From: Paramyrothecium sp. XJ0827
Lineage: Eukaryota; Ascomycota; Sordariomycetes; Hypocreales; Stachybotryaceae
Direction of reading: 5' to 3'
Assembly: GCA_020881915.1 (NCBI GenBank)
Contig: JAJFPB010000009.1
Span: 2,790,001-2,854,000, forward strand
Length of the DNA stretch: 64,000 nt
The notes under the pieces are model-generated. The model saw only the letters and a program-made list of their open reading frames with translations, was not told the origin of the DNA and searched no databases. Every line of letters starts with the position of its first letter. Within the stretch, counting starts at the first letter, position 1. This document shows positions 44,847-57,406 of this stretch, piece after piece. Position numbers and translations under genes: made by a program.

Positions 44847-47339
44847 TCACACTTGGACAATCTTAACCTCTGAACCACCGATCACCTCAAATTGAGTCCC
44901 CTGACGCATTTCACCATCCACAATGAATTTGGCGCCACTTGTCGAGTTACCGGTGAAATCTTGCGGGATAACAACGATGCCGGCAGTTCCTGTCGGGGCC
45001 GAGACACTGATGCTGAAAAGACCTTTGCAGATTTTCCAGCTAACCGACAGCGACCCTGCGGGAGTGGGAACACGACCTTTCGCCGATTGAAGGTGCATTA
45101 CTTCCGGAGCCACCACCCACCTGGTCCAACCAGGTTCAACTGGGCCGGCACCCAAGACAAATGTGCTCAAATCAGCGGTTGGCCCAGCAGCCCAGGCATG
45201 ACAAAGACTCGTTCCAAGCCCTAGCCCTGGGCGTCCCAATTCATCAAGGGTCTCCCAAAAGGTACCAGTGTAGTTTTTGTTTCCAGGATTGGCCATTGGC
45301 GCCCAAAGTGTTGTCAAAAGTTCGGAAGCAAACATGGCATGGCCTGATGAGAAGGCAGCGCGGATATGATATGCTGACGCGTAAGGACTGATATAGCGCT
45401 GGAATCCAGCGGCATGAACGCCCGAGGAAAATGCCAAGGGGCCTCCAGGTGCAGCAAGCTCTTTGGACATGGTCGAAAGAATGGACTCAGAAGAATGGCT
45501 CGAGTTCAAATTCACACCTGCCAGGATGGCGATTGCGTTGGAGTCCTGCCCAAAACCAGTCTTGATAGCATCAGAAAGATAATATGCATTAAGCTCATCG
45601 CTCCAAAGATTCTGATCAATTGCCTGACGCAGGTTCTCGAGGCGCTCCTTGTAGATGTTCGTGTCGTTCATGCCACCAGCAGCGAGCAATGGCATACATT
45701 GCTGCAAGGAATAGGCATACAGGACATTGAATTTGGTTACTACACCGGCTTGCGGTGGGTCATAGTAGTTCCAGTCACCCCCAAAGGTAATGTCGGACAG
45801 GTTAAACAGACCGTTGCTCAAGGTTTGCGAGTCGGTCCAGTCTAGCATTTTGCGGACTTTTGGTGCCCATGTTTGAGCAAAATTTATGTTTCCAGTATGC
45901 ATATATGCTGCCGCAGCCGCTGTAAGGAGATTGAAGGAGTAACCCAAGAGGCCAGTGATGTTGATATCTAGCGGCATCGGCAGTGGCTCCTGTTGGATAG
46001 AAGCAGTGGGAATGAAGAATCCAGGAGTTGTCTGGTAGGATCCAAGTAATTCGAGTGTTCCAATTAGAAACTCCAACCCGTGCGTGCTGACTAGAGCAGA
46101 AGCCCCAGCAACATCCAGGTCTCCGGCATATGCAATGCGATCACGCCGAGAACCATCGACTGACGTGTCCAATGGATTTGAACCCATGACAAAGTCTTTG
46201 AGGAAGTTGCGATCATTGAGAGGATTTTCATACAACACTTCTCCCGTTGGTGATGTTGCTTGCAAGTTTTTGAACAGAGCGCTGTGTCCAAATGAAGCGC
46301 CTAAGCCAACGGATCCGAAGAACTTCGAAGCTTGTGAGAATGCAACGATTTCAGCTCCATTTATAGACACAGCGATCTCTGTCAAATTGACCTGGGCAGA
46401 CACCGAAAGCCATTGACCAAGAGGTAAACTCAAGTTGCTCGGAATGGACTCCCTGATTAACAACGGATCCACAGTCGTTGAGCCTTCGTAGGCGGAGATG
46501 ATTCCTTCGACACAGTCCACAGAAATGTATATGCCTGAATTCAACGTGTCGCTCAACACAGAGAACCCGAATCCATGTGTGTTGACCTTCACTTCGAATG
46601 CAACATTATAGGTTGAGCTTGACGCGAGCGCTTTCCGGAGAGATTGTGGTGCGAGACTTTCGACCAAGGAACCCTCGCTCGTGACTAACCAAAAGTCTGG
46701 GATTGTGTTCTTGGGGATTTCTGTGAGCTGCAGGGTTCTCGCGCCCGTTGTCCAGATGGAATTGACCTGCTTATCCGAGCTTTCGAAAGAACCAGGAAGC
46801 TGAGTAAGAGGCGTCGTATGAACTGTCGGCTTAGCTCCCACAGCACGAAGCTTCAATTCTCCAGGCGTGGACAGGTTTAACTTCTGGTACCTGAAAGCTC
46901 CCTGTATGAGCCGATTTGTCACCACACCAGTTGACGTAATGTTATAACTGTTAACGCGATATGTATCCATCGCCGATGATAGGGGCAACGGCCCATCACC
47001 CTGCAATCGTTAACTAAAGAAGCATGCATGAGAAGAAATAAATGTTTTTCGTACCATGTATGAATCGAGGCCCGCTTTGCTCTCGCTATAGGTAAGTTCC
47101 AGCACCGATGTGTCGCCTGAAAACTCTACCACATCGAACGACGGGATTCCTTCAACACTACTGCCATAATCGAGGATCATAATCGAGGGCTCGTCAATGG
47201 TTGCTGATAGTATGATAGTTTCGTTGGATGCTGTAACCAAGGAGGGAGGTTGTGCGACAAGCCTTGGCGTCCTCAGGGCCGCAGCACTTGCGAGCGTTGA
47301 CAGCCCTGCGAAAGCGAGGACAACGTTAGGTACAGCCAT
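44847..47339 (-). CDS. Secreted GH78-like six-hairpin glycosidase
   Basis: Exons 47339-47055 and 47000-44847 give 812 residues. A signal peptide covers MAVPNVVLAFAGLSTLASAA. The middle of the protein (about 190-330) looks like an inserted concanavalin/LamG-type beta-sandwich (VNTHGFGFSVL, SGIYISVDC). The six-hairpin barrel follows with RRDRIAYAGDLDVAG, FGGDWNYYDPP, and LGTSLCHAWAAGPT near the end, then a beta-sandwich tail. These match fungal proteins annotated as alpha-L-rhamnosidase-like. Many N-glycosylation sequons fit a secreted enzyme. With GH79 it would trim the substrate outside the cell. Rhamnose specificity is inferred from family only; related fungal proteins are poorly characterised. 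Confidence 0.8.
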
Positions 47340-47770
47340 TCTCTTCAGGTTGCGAATTGAAATGTTCTGGTACCATGCCAGACATGATCGGATGAAGCAG
47401 CTTTATATACACACACTGTTCGGTAGTCCACCGTGGAGAAGGCTTCGTCATGGAAGATTTAGGAGCATCCACTAGGTTCTCCACCTAAACTCTCAGAGCA
47501 CGCTCGGCATTTCGAATATTAAGTTGGCTGCCTTAACCGCGACAACATGGTGTGAGACAACTGGTTTACTGTGCTGGCGCAATCCGAGGTTTAGCGAATA
47601 TGCCGAAGAAAACGTTCCACTAGTCAGAGCTACCAATGCTAGAGTAAGTAAGATCTCGTAGCGAGTGATGCATTGTTCTCCGTAACCGATTGCGAGTCAT
47701 GTGCCTTGTAATTTCCCCAATCTTGGCAGTTCTTCGTCTTCGGCCCGGCCGCTCGGCTCCAGGATCGGGG
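47340..47770. other. Promoter side of the secreted GH78-like gene
   Basis: No gene and no copy of the TTCyCCGCAA motif seen on either strand. Confidence 0.4.
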
Positions 47771-47800
47771 GCTCGCATAGGTTCGTATAGGTTCGTATGG
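47771..47800. repeat. Short tandem repeat, 10-bp unit, three copies
   Basis: Three successive units close to GTTCGTATAG (the first reads GCTCGCATAG, the third ends GG). Confidence 0.7.
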
Positions 47801-50800
47801 CCTCGTTTAACCCGACCTAGGCCCACAAGCGAATTAGAAATCTACAATCGAAAGTAATTTAGCGTACCCCATAGCTTTTGGCCCCAGCCTAACTAGCTTA
47901 ATGCCGAATCTTCGGGTTAGTAAGTGTTAGACCGGAGAGATTAGTTACGTAGTTGTTAAACCAGCGGCGGTCTGCACAATCAGATTGCAGGCTACTGAAA
48001 CGCAGCTCATTTAGCAAGAAGTTGAGGACGAACCTCGTCCTAGCTGAGTGCAAGTCGTATGTCTACACTATAGTGAAATAGGTTTAACGCACCGCGATGC
48101 CTGAAGATCTCTAAATTAGCAGGGGCTAGACAGAACAACAATAAAATCAGCGGTTTAACAAAATCTAGATGATCCAGTACGCAATATCTTGTAGAATGGG
48201 ATTAGGGTCTGATTATAGCTGTTGGTTAAACTTCAAGCAATGTTTGGAGTTGCCTTGATGGTATTTGCCCACACGGGGCCGTGAGAGATAGTCTACGACT
48301 AACTGTGCCGATCTTTCGCTTTCTTAGCTCAACTCCACTTATGCTCGCGGGCCGACGTTGGTCTTCAACCCGGCGCTATCGACGAGGTCTTTAGTCGCGA
48401 AGCGAACGCCTGCTAAAGGGCGATGGGGAGTCTGGGGTAGCGAGTACACCTTGGATGGCACAGCAACGTATGAAGTCGGTCGAGTCTCAATGAAACGGCC
48501 GTATGTCGGGCTTTGGAGGATGGAAGAGAAGAAATGCAGATTGCGAATCGCTGTATCTCCTGTAGACGGGGTGAAAGTGGGAACCTGGAGATACTAAGAT
48601 TTATCTCAAAACACCACACCCACCTAACTTATCAGTGGGTTTGGAATCATTTGTTCAAACCAAATTTTGGACTTGATGAAAAGAGGATGGAAAATTCGTA
48701 CCTGACTTACTAAGAGGAAGCTAATCTCCCTTCTATACATACAGGAATCTAATAAGAACCTTAGATTAGCTCCCCTAAGAGTTCTAGGGTTACAGCTAAG
48801 CAAGTGCATTTCCTGTCCACCCAATCACAATAGTTGAGCAATAAAACGCACATTCAGTGTTTGTTTACGACCAGACTCCGGACTGTTTTCAGGACCTGTG
48901 TTAAGTCCGAGACTTCCTCCCCCAGATTGCATGCGTTTAGTGAGTCTGCTAGAGTGCAGAGAACATTAAGCAAGTCAGTGTCGAGGGTCTCTTGTGAAGG
49001 CATGGCATCCCATCTGATTCAACCGCTCGCTTCGGGACAGGATTTCAAGCCCTGGAAAGTTTGCCACATAAAATCACTTCGATTCCATAATGGCAGATCA
49101 ACTAATTGAAGTAGTCTTGTTGAGTCCAACGGTGTGTAAGGAGCGAACCCGTGGCTGCAGGAGGGGGACACGCTATTTGTCGACGTGAAGTGAGCTGGGC
49201 TCTTGAGTAACAAGTACGAACAAAACTTGGGTATCACCAATAGTTGTTCTTCAGGGAGAGCGATAGCTGCGAGCTGTGAGACTTCTGGGTATTTGCGACA
49301 GCTGACTTCTCTACATTTGGGACAGTAGCCCGTTGCGGATTTACTCGGAGTGACCCAGCTGCGATTTACACCCCCTCAAGTCCAATTTTTTCATTGAAAG
49401 TGATGCAGTAGTTATTCTTCAGCGACACTATTTAGTTAGTTTGCGTCAACTGGGCAAACTCGAACCAGCAGGCATGTTCAAGTTGATTGGGGCCCTAAGA
49501 TTTGGCTTGTTGGAACCCTGGCGCCATCCAACGTCGCGCCGTCTGTTACTTAATTAGTGCTGTCCCCTGCAATACCTTTAACACCCCGTATGATCCCTGA
49601 TGCTAATGAATGAAGCGTGGCTGACCTACTTTAGACAATAGTAGCATTGATCATTCGAGAAATTACCGTACTGAAAGCTTGGTAATCAGGGCCTTGACTG
49701 ATGGAATCGATTGCGAGAGGCGCGAGGAAGAAACGCGATATCAGAGATAGTGGAGATCATCCTTTATGTTGCTCGAGCCTCGACACTACCAATGATACCC
49801 TCTTCCTCACAGCGTGGATATCTTGAGGCCTTCCAGAACTCCGTTGAGAAAAATGAACGGGAGTTTTACCCTCTCCTTGTCTACGCCTGGTCCGTGTCTT
49901 GGTTTGGGCGAGCTACAGTCCGATGGTGAGTGGATCGTCTTCAACCAGTTCTCGGGCTACAGCCCATGCTTCAGATCCTTGTGTAGCTGAGCATTGAACA
50001 ATCGATCCCGGTGTGTGCATAAGTGGGAAGTAGCCAGGTAGTGCGATGGTTCATGGTTTTTAGTGCGCGGTTCGAATACCTGCGAGCTTCAGTAGAGTCT
50101 CCTCGGGATCTATTGATCACACAGGTTAGTCTGCCAGGCTGTCCAGCTGTCCTTTCTGCACAAGTCACCGGCAGAAGTCGAAGGAGTCCGAGATAATCTT
50201 CATAGCAGCCTTGACTTTCGAGGTCATGAGACCATCTATCGCGTAGTTAGCGAGCCGCAAGTCGGTAACATTATCTGCACCACACATTATCCTAACTTGG
50301 GACTAGATCAAACGCACACGGTTGCCTAGCATACATTAACTTTTGGAGAGCTGTTCGAGATATTTCTAGAGTTTTTGGCGCATGAAAGTTTCACCACGCT
50401 GGTACAAAGGCGGGAAATCCGATTGGCTATTGGTGTTCGGCATGGTCGGCATATTTGAATAAGCTCTGGCTTGCCGTAATCACGAACTATTTCCGATTGT
50501 AACTCATTGCTCAGGCATGGCCTCAACGTGCATCTTGATGAATAATGTAACATGCCCCTCTTCGCATGTATAAATATCGATACGCCATTTCGCCCTGTGG
50601 CTAGTCTTCTATCATTTCAAGACACACCAAACCGTCTCAGCTATGTTCTTCACAGACTTACATTGATCAACCATTTGACTTGAGGTCTCTACTCGAAAAG
50701 GACGCATTAAGAGTAGACAGTAAAAGACCTATTTCCTCAAACCGCAACCCACAGAAGACCCTGTTCATTCTCCCGTCTCGGAACAAGATTCCCAGAGTGT

Positions 50801-50866
50801 CCTCGAAATTACCATCAACCACGCGTTACAGCTCAAGACCAATTTCAATAACGTCACCCTCGTAAA
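47801..50866. other. Gene-free stretch of 3 kb
   Basis: Several short frames (48358-48597, 48834-49109, 49711-49929 on plus; 50326-50553 on minus) without recognised domains. It separates the sugar cluster from the tailoring-enzyme cluster. The last 250 bp should be the promoter of the reductase. Confidence 0.4.
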
Positions 50867-51901
50867 ATGGCTGACATTGAAAGCGTCATTATTCCCAAGG
50901 GCTCACTGATCGTCGTGACCGGAGCCAATGGTTATATTGCATCCCACGTAGTCGACCAGCTGCTACTCGCCGGCTATCGAGTCAGGGGCACAGTACGATC
51001 CGCGAGCCGCACCACCTGGCTGCAGACCTACTTTGACAATAAGTACGGCAAGGACAAATTCAGCCTCTTCGAGGTGCCCGACATGTCCGCTCCGGGCGCC
51101 TTTGACGAAGCCGTCAAGAGCGCCTCGGGCATCGCGCACGTGGCCACACCGGTTATGCAGGCGTTTGACCCTAACGAAGGCATCCCGGTTGTAGTAGACG
51201 GCGCCCTCAACGCACTACGGGCGGCTGCCAAGGAGCCGACTGTGAAGCGCGTTGTCTTGACCAGCTCATCGACGGCAGCCGCCAGTCCGCAGCCGAACAA
51301 GGAGTTTGTCATTGACTCCAACACCTGGAATGAGGAGGCTGTCAAGGCCGCGTGGGCGCCGCCACCGTACGAGGGCTTGCAGCGTCGGCTGGACGTCTAC
51401 AGTGCCAGCAAGACGCAGGCCGAGCAGGCTGCGTGGAAGTTCATGCGCGACGAGAAGCCCAGCTTCGTGCTCAATACCATCCTGCCTAACGCTAACATGG
51501 GCCCTATCCTGTCGCCCGAGCACCAAGGCTACCCGAGCACTGCTGGCTGGATCAAGGCCTTGTGGAGCGGCTTCAAGGGCAACGAGGACCTCAAGTTCAA
51601 CCCCCCGCAATACTATATCAACGTTCAGGATAACGCCCGCGTGCACGTGGCAGCTCTGCTGTTTCAAGACGTCCAGGGCGAGCGCCTCTTTACCTTTGCC
51701 CACCCCTACTCGTGGAACGACATTCTCGCTATATTTCGTAAGCTCTATCCGCAGCGTGACTTCATCAACGACATCCCTGACATCGGCCGGGACCTGAGCA
51801 AGGTAGCTAATGAGCGCGCCGAGGAGCTTCTGAAGCGGCTTGGCCGGCCGGGGTGGGCGAGCCTAGAAGAGTCGGTCAAGGCTGTAACTGAGACATTATA
51901 G
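50867..51901 (+). CDS. NAD(P)H-dependent reductase, Gre2/dihydroflavonol-reductase-like (extended SDR)
   Basis: One open frame of 344 residues, no introns. The Rossmann motif VTGANGYIASHV is near the N-terminus and the catalytic pair is in VYSASKTQAE (Tyr-x3-Lys). A Ser-rich strand VVLTSSSTAA supplies the third catalytic residue. Members reduce ketones or aldehydes with NADPH, both in stress metabolism and in secondary-metabolite routes. The coding region is GC-rich with strong codon bias in its first half. It sits 1.5 kb upstream of O-methyltransferase 1 on the same strand. It may be the first gene of the right-hand cluster or simply a neighbour. Confidence 0.9.
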   Translation: MADIESVIIPKGSLIVVTGANGYIASHVVDQLLLAGYRVRGTVRSASRTTWLQTYFDNKYGKDKFSLFEVPDMSAPGAFDEAVKSASGIAHVATPVMQAFDPNEGIPVVVDGALNALRAAAKEPTVKRVVLTSSSTAAASPQPNKEFVIDSNTWNEEAVKAAWAPPPYEGLQRRLDVYSASKTQAEQAAWKFMRDEKPSFVLNTILPNANMGPILSPEHQGYPSTAGWIKALWSGFKGNEDLKFNPPQYYINVQDNARVHVAALLFQDVQGERLFTFAHPYSWNDILAIFRKLYPQRDFINDIPDIGRDLSKVANERAEELLKRLGRPGWASLEESVKAVTETL

Positions 51902-53369
51902 GGAACACTTGGGATATTTGGTACTTGTTGAACCGCGAATTACTCGTGTCTTCAATCTGACCTTGCCCGCTTTGACTTTCTTTTTATTTGAACAATGAAA
52001 AGTTTTCAGTTGTCATTCCAGTAATTGAGCTTCATTTCAGCCTTTGGAGGTGCGCCATCTAGTCTCTTGTGAAATCAGTTCCGGAGCAATAAATTAAGAC
52101 AGATAGACAGATTCTGGGAAATGATCCGCGTATTTAAACAATTGGGAAGGATGATGTATAAAGACTTTACTGTTTGCGCCCTCATCGCTTGTGCCTACGC
52201 CGACCTTTAACAGATGTTTGCGAGAGAAGTTTGCATAATTAGATTCCCTACCAAATATCACTGGCCCAGGTCACCTACACATGTATACTACAACGTTCGC
52301 TGGATAGCGTGAAGCAGGAACATGTGGTGATTGGATTTCGCGGAATACCCTTGAACAAATGACTGCAGGGTGGAAGAGCTGCGGTAAGGAACAATGTGCC
52401 AGAATGGCGAGCAACGGCCAGCAGGCGCTGAATTGCAACATCTCTCTGCTGACAGAGAGAAATTAGGACAAACTCTTCAGCAATGAAAAGAGGGCGTGGA
52501 TTGGGGGAATCTCGGTGCTGTGACAGCGTCTGGGAGGCGGCTCACCTAGACTACAGGGTAGGCGTACGAGGCGCATCTCATCTCATCGATGCCTTCCTCT
52601 TCCTATGGAACACCACCATCACCTTTCTATGTTCGCGTGTCTTACAGAACCACTGTATATATTATGCGATGGACTCGCCAAAAGCTTTGATATGGTTCCC
52701 GCGAACAAACTCAACATCATAGGCTGCATGTCATCGGGCTCGATGGCCGGAAGCATCTTCATCAGTGTGCCCTCAACCCCTGCAGATGCCATACTGCAAG
52801 ACAGTCGCCTTCTGGGAAACATCTAGCTTGTACTGACTGATAAATTCATTTGTCTCATAGACTGCACCAAGTATTTCTGAGTTACCGCTAAACATCTTTG
52901 GTCAAGCTAATAGGTGCTGCCCCGGATAAGAGATCGTCGTAGAGTTTGGGATATCTCTGCGCCTTCGTGTGATCCTGGGGCCCGCGAAGATTGCAACCTG
53001 CAAAGAAAACCTCTAGCCGTAATCTAATAATAGAGGCAAAGAAAATACGTCGGAACACCTTCATTCGAGGACAGTAGCTACAATCTGCAGAATGCTAGCA
53101 CTGGTCTGCTAATTATAGTGCAATGCAACGCAGCGTGATGCAAGTCTTCCAGGTATCACTAGGACTAAATTTAGACGAAGAGCCTGCTGTCATACGGGCG
53201 AAAACCCCCCCTGACAAGCGTTTACAGGGGACTCTAGGGGCTTAAAGACAGACCTGACCGCCGAATTTATACCTAACGTTCTTAATGTCAGCCAGGAATC
53301 ATATCTCCAATCCTACCAAGACTTCTGCTCTAGCTGCCTATTCAAGCTCAATTTTTTCAGATTACAGCA
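51902..53369. other. Intergenic, no gene recognised
   Basis: Short frames only, for example 52483-52722 and 52605-52826. The last few hundred bases form the promoter side of O-methyltransferase 1. Confidence 0.4.
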
Positions 53370-54763
53370 ATGGAGGAAGCTCTGAGACAGATCACTCAAG
53401 TGGCCGCTTCGGCCGACGAGCAGACTCGGCAAGCACTTGTCGTTAATCTGCGGAAATTGGCAGATTCCATGGAGCACAAGTTTGATACACTGCATAGATT
53501 TGGGCATCTTGTAAGAATACAGACAGCTCGGACCTGGGAGAGGCTACTAATACTTGAATAACAGTATCTTGAACAGGGAATGATTGAGGTAGGCCTTGAC
53601 CTGGGCCTCTTTGAGTTCTTTGCCGAGGCTCGTGGCCCGAAGACAGTCGAAGAAGCGGCCCAGCAAACTGGCTGCGAACGTCAGCTGATGAGTATGTGCA
53701 AATCCCGTCAAGAATCATTCTTATCTTACTTTCCAAATTAGAGCGGATTCTGCGATATTACAATACTCTCAATATCATTGAAGACACCGAGGATGGATAC
53801 ATTGGGAGTAACAGAGCCAAGAACTTAAACGAGAAGGTTACCAAAGCCGCCCTCGGCCACTAGTATGTTTCCTCCCCTTCTTACATCTCGACCTACCCTA
53901 TTACTGATGTTCGCTTTAACCTAGCTATGGTGTCTGCAGACGCCAGTATTCAGCCCATGCCTCGTTTCTCAAGGAGACAGGCTATAATAATCCTGAGGAC
54001 GAGACGTACACAGCCTTCAACAAAGGACACGACACCAAACTATCTGCTTTCCAGTGGCTGGCAGGTGATGCCCAAGAACTGGAGTACCTCAATACATACA
54101 TGGGTCTCCGATGCCAGGTTGAACAGTCTTGGCTGGATGTCTACCCAGCTCAGAAGGAAATTGAAGGGCTGAACGACCCTGATCGTGCCTTGTTTGTGAA
54201 CATCAGTGGTGGCGACGGCCATCGGTGCGCTCAGTTCTTGGAGGCATTTCCTGACACCGTTGGACGAATTAGCTTGCAAGATTATCCATTTCTCACGGCC
54301 GGGGCTCTGCCAATTACGCGAATGGAAGTCTTGGCGCATAACGTTCTTGATCCACAGCCCATCAAAAGTATGTGAACATGTCCTTCTGTCACTCGCACAG
54401 AATCAGTGCCTAACAAAGAAACTAATCCTGGTGATGTTAAAAACAGGTGCCAAGTTCTATTACATGCGGTCTGTGCCACACATCCAGTCCTCGCAGAACG
54501 TCAAGAAACTGTTGAGCAACGTCAAAGAAGTAATGGCCCCAGACTCTGTTCTCTTGATCGACGAAACAGTTTTGCCCGAGAAAGGTGTTGGGTTTATTGC
54601 AGCGTCAATTGACCTAACCATGATGGGCGCAAGTCAGGAACGCACTGAGCGAGAATGGCGGGGACTGATTGAGAGCGTTGGCCTGGAGCTGGTGAGTGTG
54701 TCGGAGTACAGCGCTTTCGACCATGAATGCATACTAGATGTGCGCCTGCCACGGATAAACTGA
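53370..54763 (+). CDS. SAM-dependent O-methyltransferase 1
   Basis: Exons 53370-53510, 53565-53691, 53742-53862, 53925-54367 and 54447-54763 join in phase to 382 residues. The N-terminal winged-helix dimerisation part (GLDLGLFEFFAEA, TVEEAAQQTG) is followed by the SAM-binding glycine motif NISGGDGH and the segment MRSVPHIQSSQNVKKLL, where the His matches the catalytic base of plant-type O-methyltransferases. The usual Asp-Trp after it is replaced. The C-terminus VLLIDETVLPE and DHECILDVRLP is closely matched by the partial gene at 63726-64000. Such enzymes methylate phenolic or enolic hydroxyls in polyketide and other secondary routes. The second exon of the series is short, and all four introns have standard ends. 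Confidence 0.88.
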
Positions 54764-56087
54764 ACTCTGATTTGCGGCCAGCGAGGCAGTATCTTTCAAA
54801 TGGTCAGGACAGCACCATAAAGCACAACCCTAGATACTGTACTTTGACTCAAATGCCATCGAGAGCTTGACACTGTTTTCCGAAGTCCCATGAGTATACA
54901 TAGATGCACGCCGTGCCTAGTGTTCCCGCGTAGCGCGTCTAGTATTGAATCGAAAAATGGGTATTTGATAGTGGATTGTGTAAAAGAGATTGGGAAGAAG
55001 CCAAGAGGAATTGATGAAGAGGAAATGCTGCTCGACGAAGGCTTGGAGCAAATACGTACACATGATCATTTAAGGAGTGCTACCTAGCAACAGCTCAGCA
55101 CCAAGTCTCTGCATATTTCTTCGTCTACACAATATAGCAGTAACATTATTTGCAATCGGGAACAATGCCGGGCTTCTCACTAGTGAAGCACAGCATGGGG
55201 GCGAGACGGAAGACAGGCAGTAGCAATCACAACGTGTCAAGCTCTTGATAGAAGTTGCCAATGGTGCTATGGCACAAGGTCTTTGTCGAGAGACTAGCTT
55301 AGCGACATTGAAACATTGAGTATAATACGAGCATGTCCAACTTGAAGATACACGAAAAACGAACAAGTCCGCCGCAGTTCCATGTAGAAAGGGAAAGGAA
55401 GTACAAGTGCGATTCATGAGGACTAACGGCCTTGTTTGTAGGAGAAATCCGAACGAAAGTAATGCAGCGCTGGACCCCGCGCCCCTGCTCCGACTCGTTA
55501 GCCACTCGCAAGCTGATACCCGGCCGAGTATGCAGCTGTGTCGCAGCCGAACTTGGATTCCCAGCCCTACTTGATCGATGAACCATTCATTTAACCAATT
55601 AAAGATCAAGGCATGTGGTCAGCGCATGCAACTCGAGCCCCGCAACCTTGGAATAAAAAGTAAAAGAATCTGCTTCCAGCGCACAGGATTGCATTGCATG
55701 TTGCTTTTCACACCCGTGGTATGCCTCTACTAAGAATCCATCTTTGCGACAGTTACATCGCCTTCGACTGCTTACAGCATCCCACTTGAAAGTCCGACAG
55801 GCGCTGATATGACGGGGGAAAAATTGTCCAGGTGAGTCAAGCGATGAACGAACTGAATGAACTCCGGCTTGTTCGGGAACTGCTGTTAAGGGGCTGAAAC
55901 GAACCTAATCCATTTTGAAAGGGCAGGCTCTCGAGTTGACAAAGCAACGTGAAAGAGATTGAGACTCGTGTACTCGTTGTTACCCGGGCAGTCTTACACA
56001 AATTGTCTGAGCTGTATAAACTCCTATTGAATTATCACTTTCTACCTTGTTTTATCGATGCATATTGGTCCGCTTTAGTTTGTGAAT
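54764..56087. other. Intergenic, no gene recognised
   Basis: Short frames without domains on both strands (for example 55070-55609, minus). The end is the promoter side of NmrA-like 1. Confidence 0.4.
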
Positions 56088-57035
56088 ATGGCCTCATCGC
56101 AACCAAAGCCAACCGTTTTTGTTTCCGGCGTGACCGGTAGCCAGGGGGGTGCCCTGTGCCATGAGCTTCTCAAGTTGGGCTGGAACGTCCGTGGCCTTAC
56201 ACGGAATCCAGCCTCGACAACCGCTCAGGCCCTCCTGGCTTCCGGTGTGTATCTTACGCAGGGTGACTGGGACAATGACCAGATACTCAGCGAAGCGTTC
56301 GCTGGCTGCGGCAAGATCTACTTGTGTCTGCTGTCAAACTTCAAAGACTTCACCGAGGCGCCTAAGCGAGCCAGACGCATCGTGGAGTTGGCACGAGCGG
56401 CTGGGATCCAACATGCCGTCGTGTCGACGACACTGGGTGTGCCCTTGCTCGATCAACCTCCACCCATTGCCCCTAGTCCACTATTTCAAGGACACCTTGA
56501 AAGCAGGCAAGGCGTCGAACAGGCTGTTGTGAGCGGTGGCTTCGACCAATGGACGGCGCTAAGGCCTTCCTTCTTCATGGCCAACTATCTAGAGCCCAAG
56601 ATCAACATTGGCTTCACTGAAATCAAGAATGGTGTCTGGAAAAACTGCATGACGCCCGAGACGCAGATCGGACTCGTGGACCATGTCGACATTGGGTGCC
56701 TGGCCGCGGCAGCTTTGCAGAGACCAGATGTCTATCATGAACGCAAGTTGGGTATCACTAGCCAACACTTGCTGGTTCGGGAGTTGCTGAACTATATTGC
56801 TGAGGCGTGTGGCGACGGTCGTTCCATTAAGCCCATCTTTCTGACCGATGAGGAGATCGCTAAGCTCCAGGCGGAACAGTCAAGGATGTTCTTCGCCGCA
56901 GAGCCATATGTGAGAACCATGTCTGACTATGTTGATATGAAGGAGCTCAATGAATTACTCCCTGGAGGCCTAACAACTTTCAAGGACTTCTTGGAGAGGG
57001 AGAGGAGTGCGGTTGAGGCAACATACTTGAAGTGA
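56088..57035 (+). CDS. NmrA-like NAD(P)-binding protein 1
   Basis: One frame of 315 residues. Start set at the ATG in AATATGGCC. The dinucleotide-binding motif is complete: VSGVTGSQGGALC (G-x2-G-x2-G). Family features follow: GDWDNDQILSEAFAGC, LGVPLLDQP, and the ALRPSFFMANYLEPK segment. NmrA-like atypical SDRs either sense NAD(P) redox state or act as reductases in secondary metabolism; the sequence alone does not separate these. It is about half identical to NmrA-like 2 at 59673-60575, which lies on the opposite strand. It is convergent with P450-1. Confidence 0.9.
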   Translation: MASSQPKPTVFVSGVTGSQGGALCHELLKLGWNVRGLTRNPASTTAQALLASGVYLTQGDWDNDQILSEAFAGCGKIYLCLLSNFKDFTEAPKRARRIVELARAAGIQHAVVSTTLGVPLLDQPPPIAPSPLFQGHLESRQGVEQAVVSGGFDQWTALRPSFFMANYLEPKINIGFTEIKNGVWKNCMTPETQIGLVDHVDIGCLAAAALQRPDVYHERKLGITSQHLLVRELLNYIAEACGDGRSIKPIFLTDEEIAKLQAEQSRMFFAAEPYVRTMSDYVDMKELNELLPGGLTTFKDFLERERSAVEATYLK

Positions 57036-57406
57036 AGGAATGAGCCTGGAGAATGTGAAGCCTACACCGCCTGTTACAGGAATTCGGATGGTTGAGGGAT
57101 GTTGCAGAGGAAAGATAGTTGTTGGAAGACTTTTCATAGAACTATCCCAATAACAAGGTGACGGTCATCCATGTCGTCAAGGACGAGTAAGACTTTTGGA
57201 GCACAAAGTACATTTCAGGAGCCGCTCTATTATATACTCTCTAGTCTGCTAGCAATCACTCCCACTTATCAGCTCAACATATACATGCGCTGTGAATAGA
57301 TTCAATAAACGGGACAACTGGAGGTGCCATGCGTTAGAAGCTGCAAGACACGGGGTGATAGGTAGTAAAAGTAGTAAAGTCACCGAGGGCGCTCCGTGCA
57401 CATGAC
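57036..57406. other. Intergenic between convergent genes
   Basis: Shared 3' region of NmrA-like 1 and P450-1; nothing else seen. Confidence 0.5.

Noticed and set aside
50060..50090. T-loop-like string GCGGTTCGAATACC suggesting a tRNA
   Set aside because: No matching acceptor stem, anticodon arm or complementary T stem could be drawn.
51266..51797. Overlapping frames on both strands within the reductase gene
   Set aside because: Shadows of the GC-rich reductase coding sequence.
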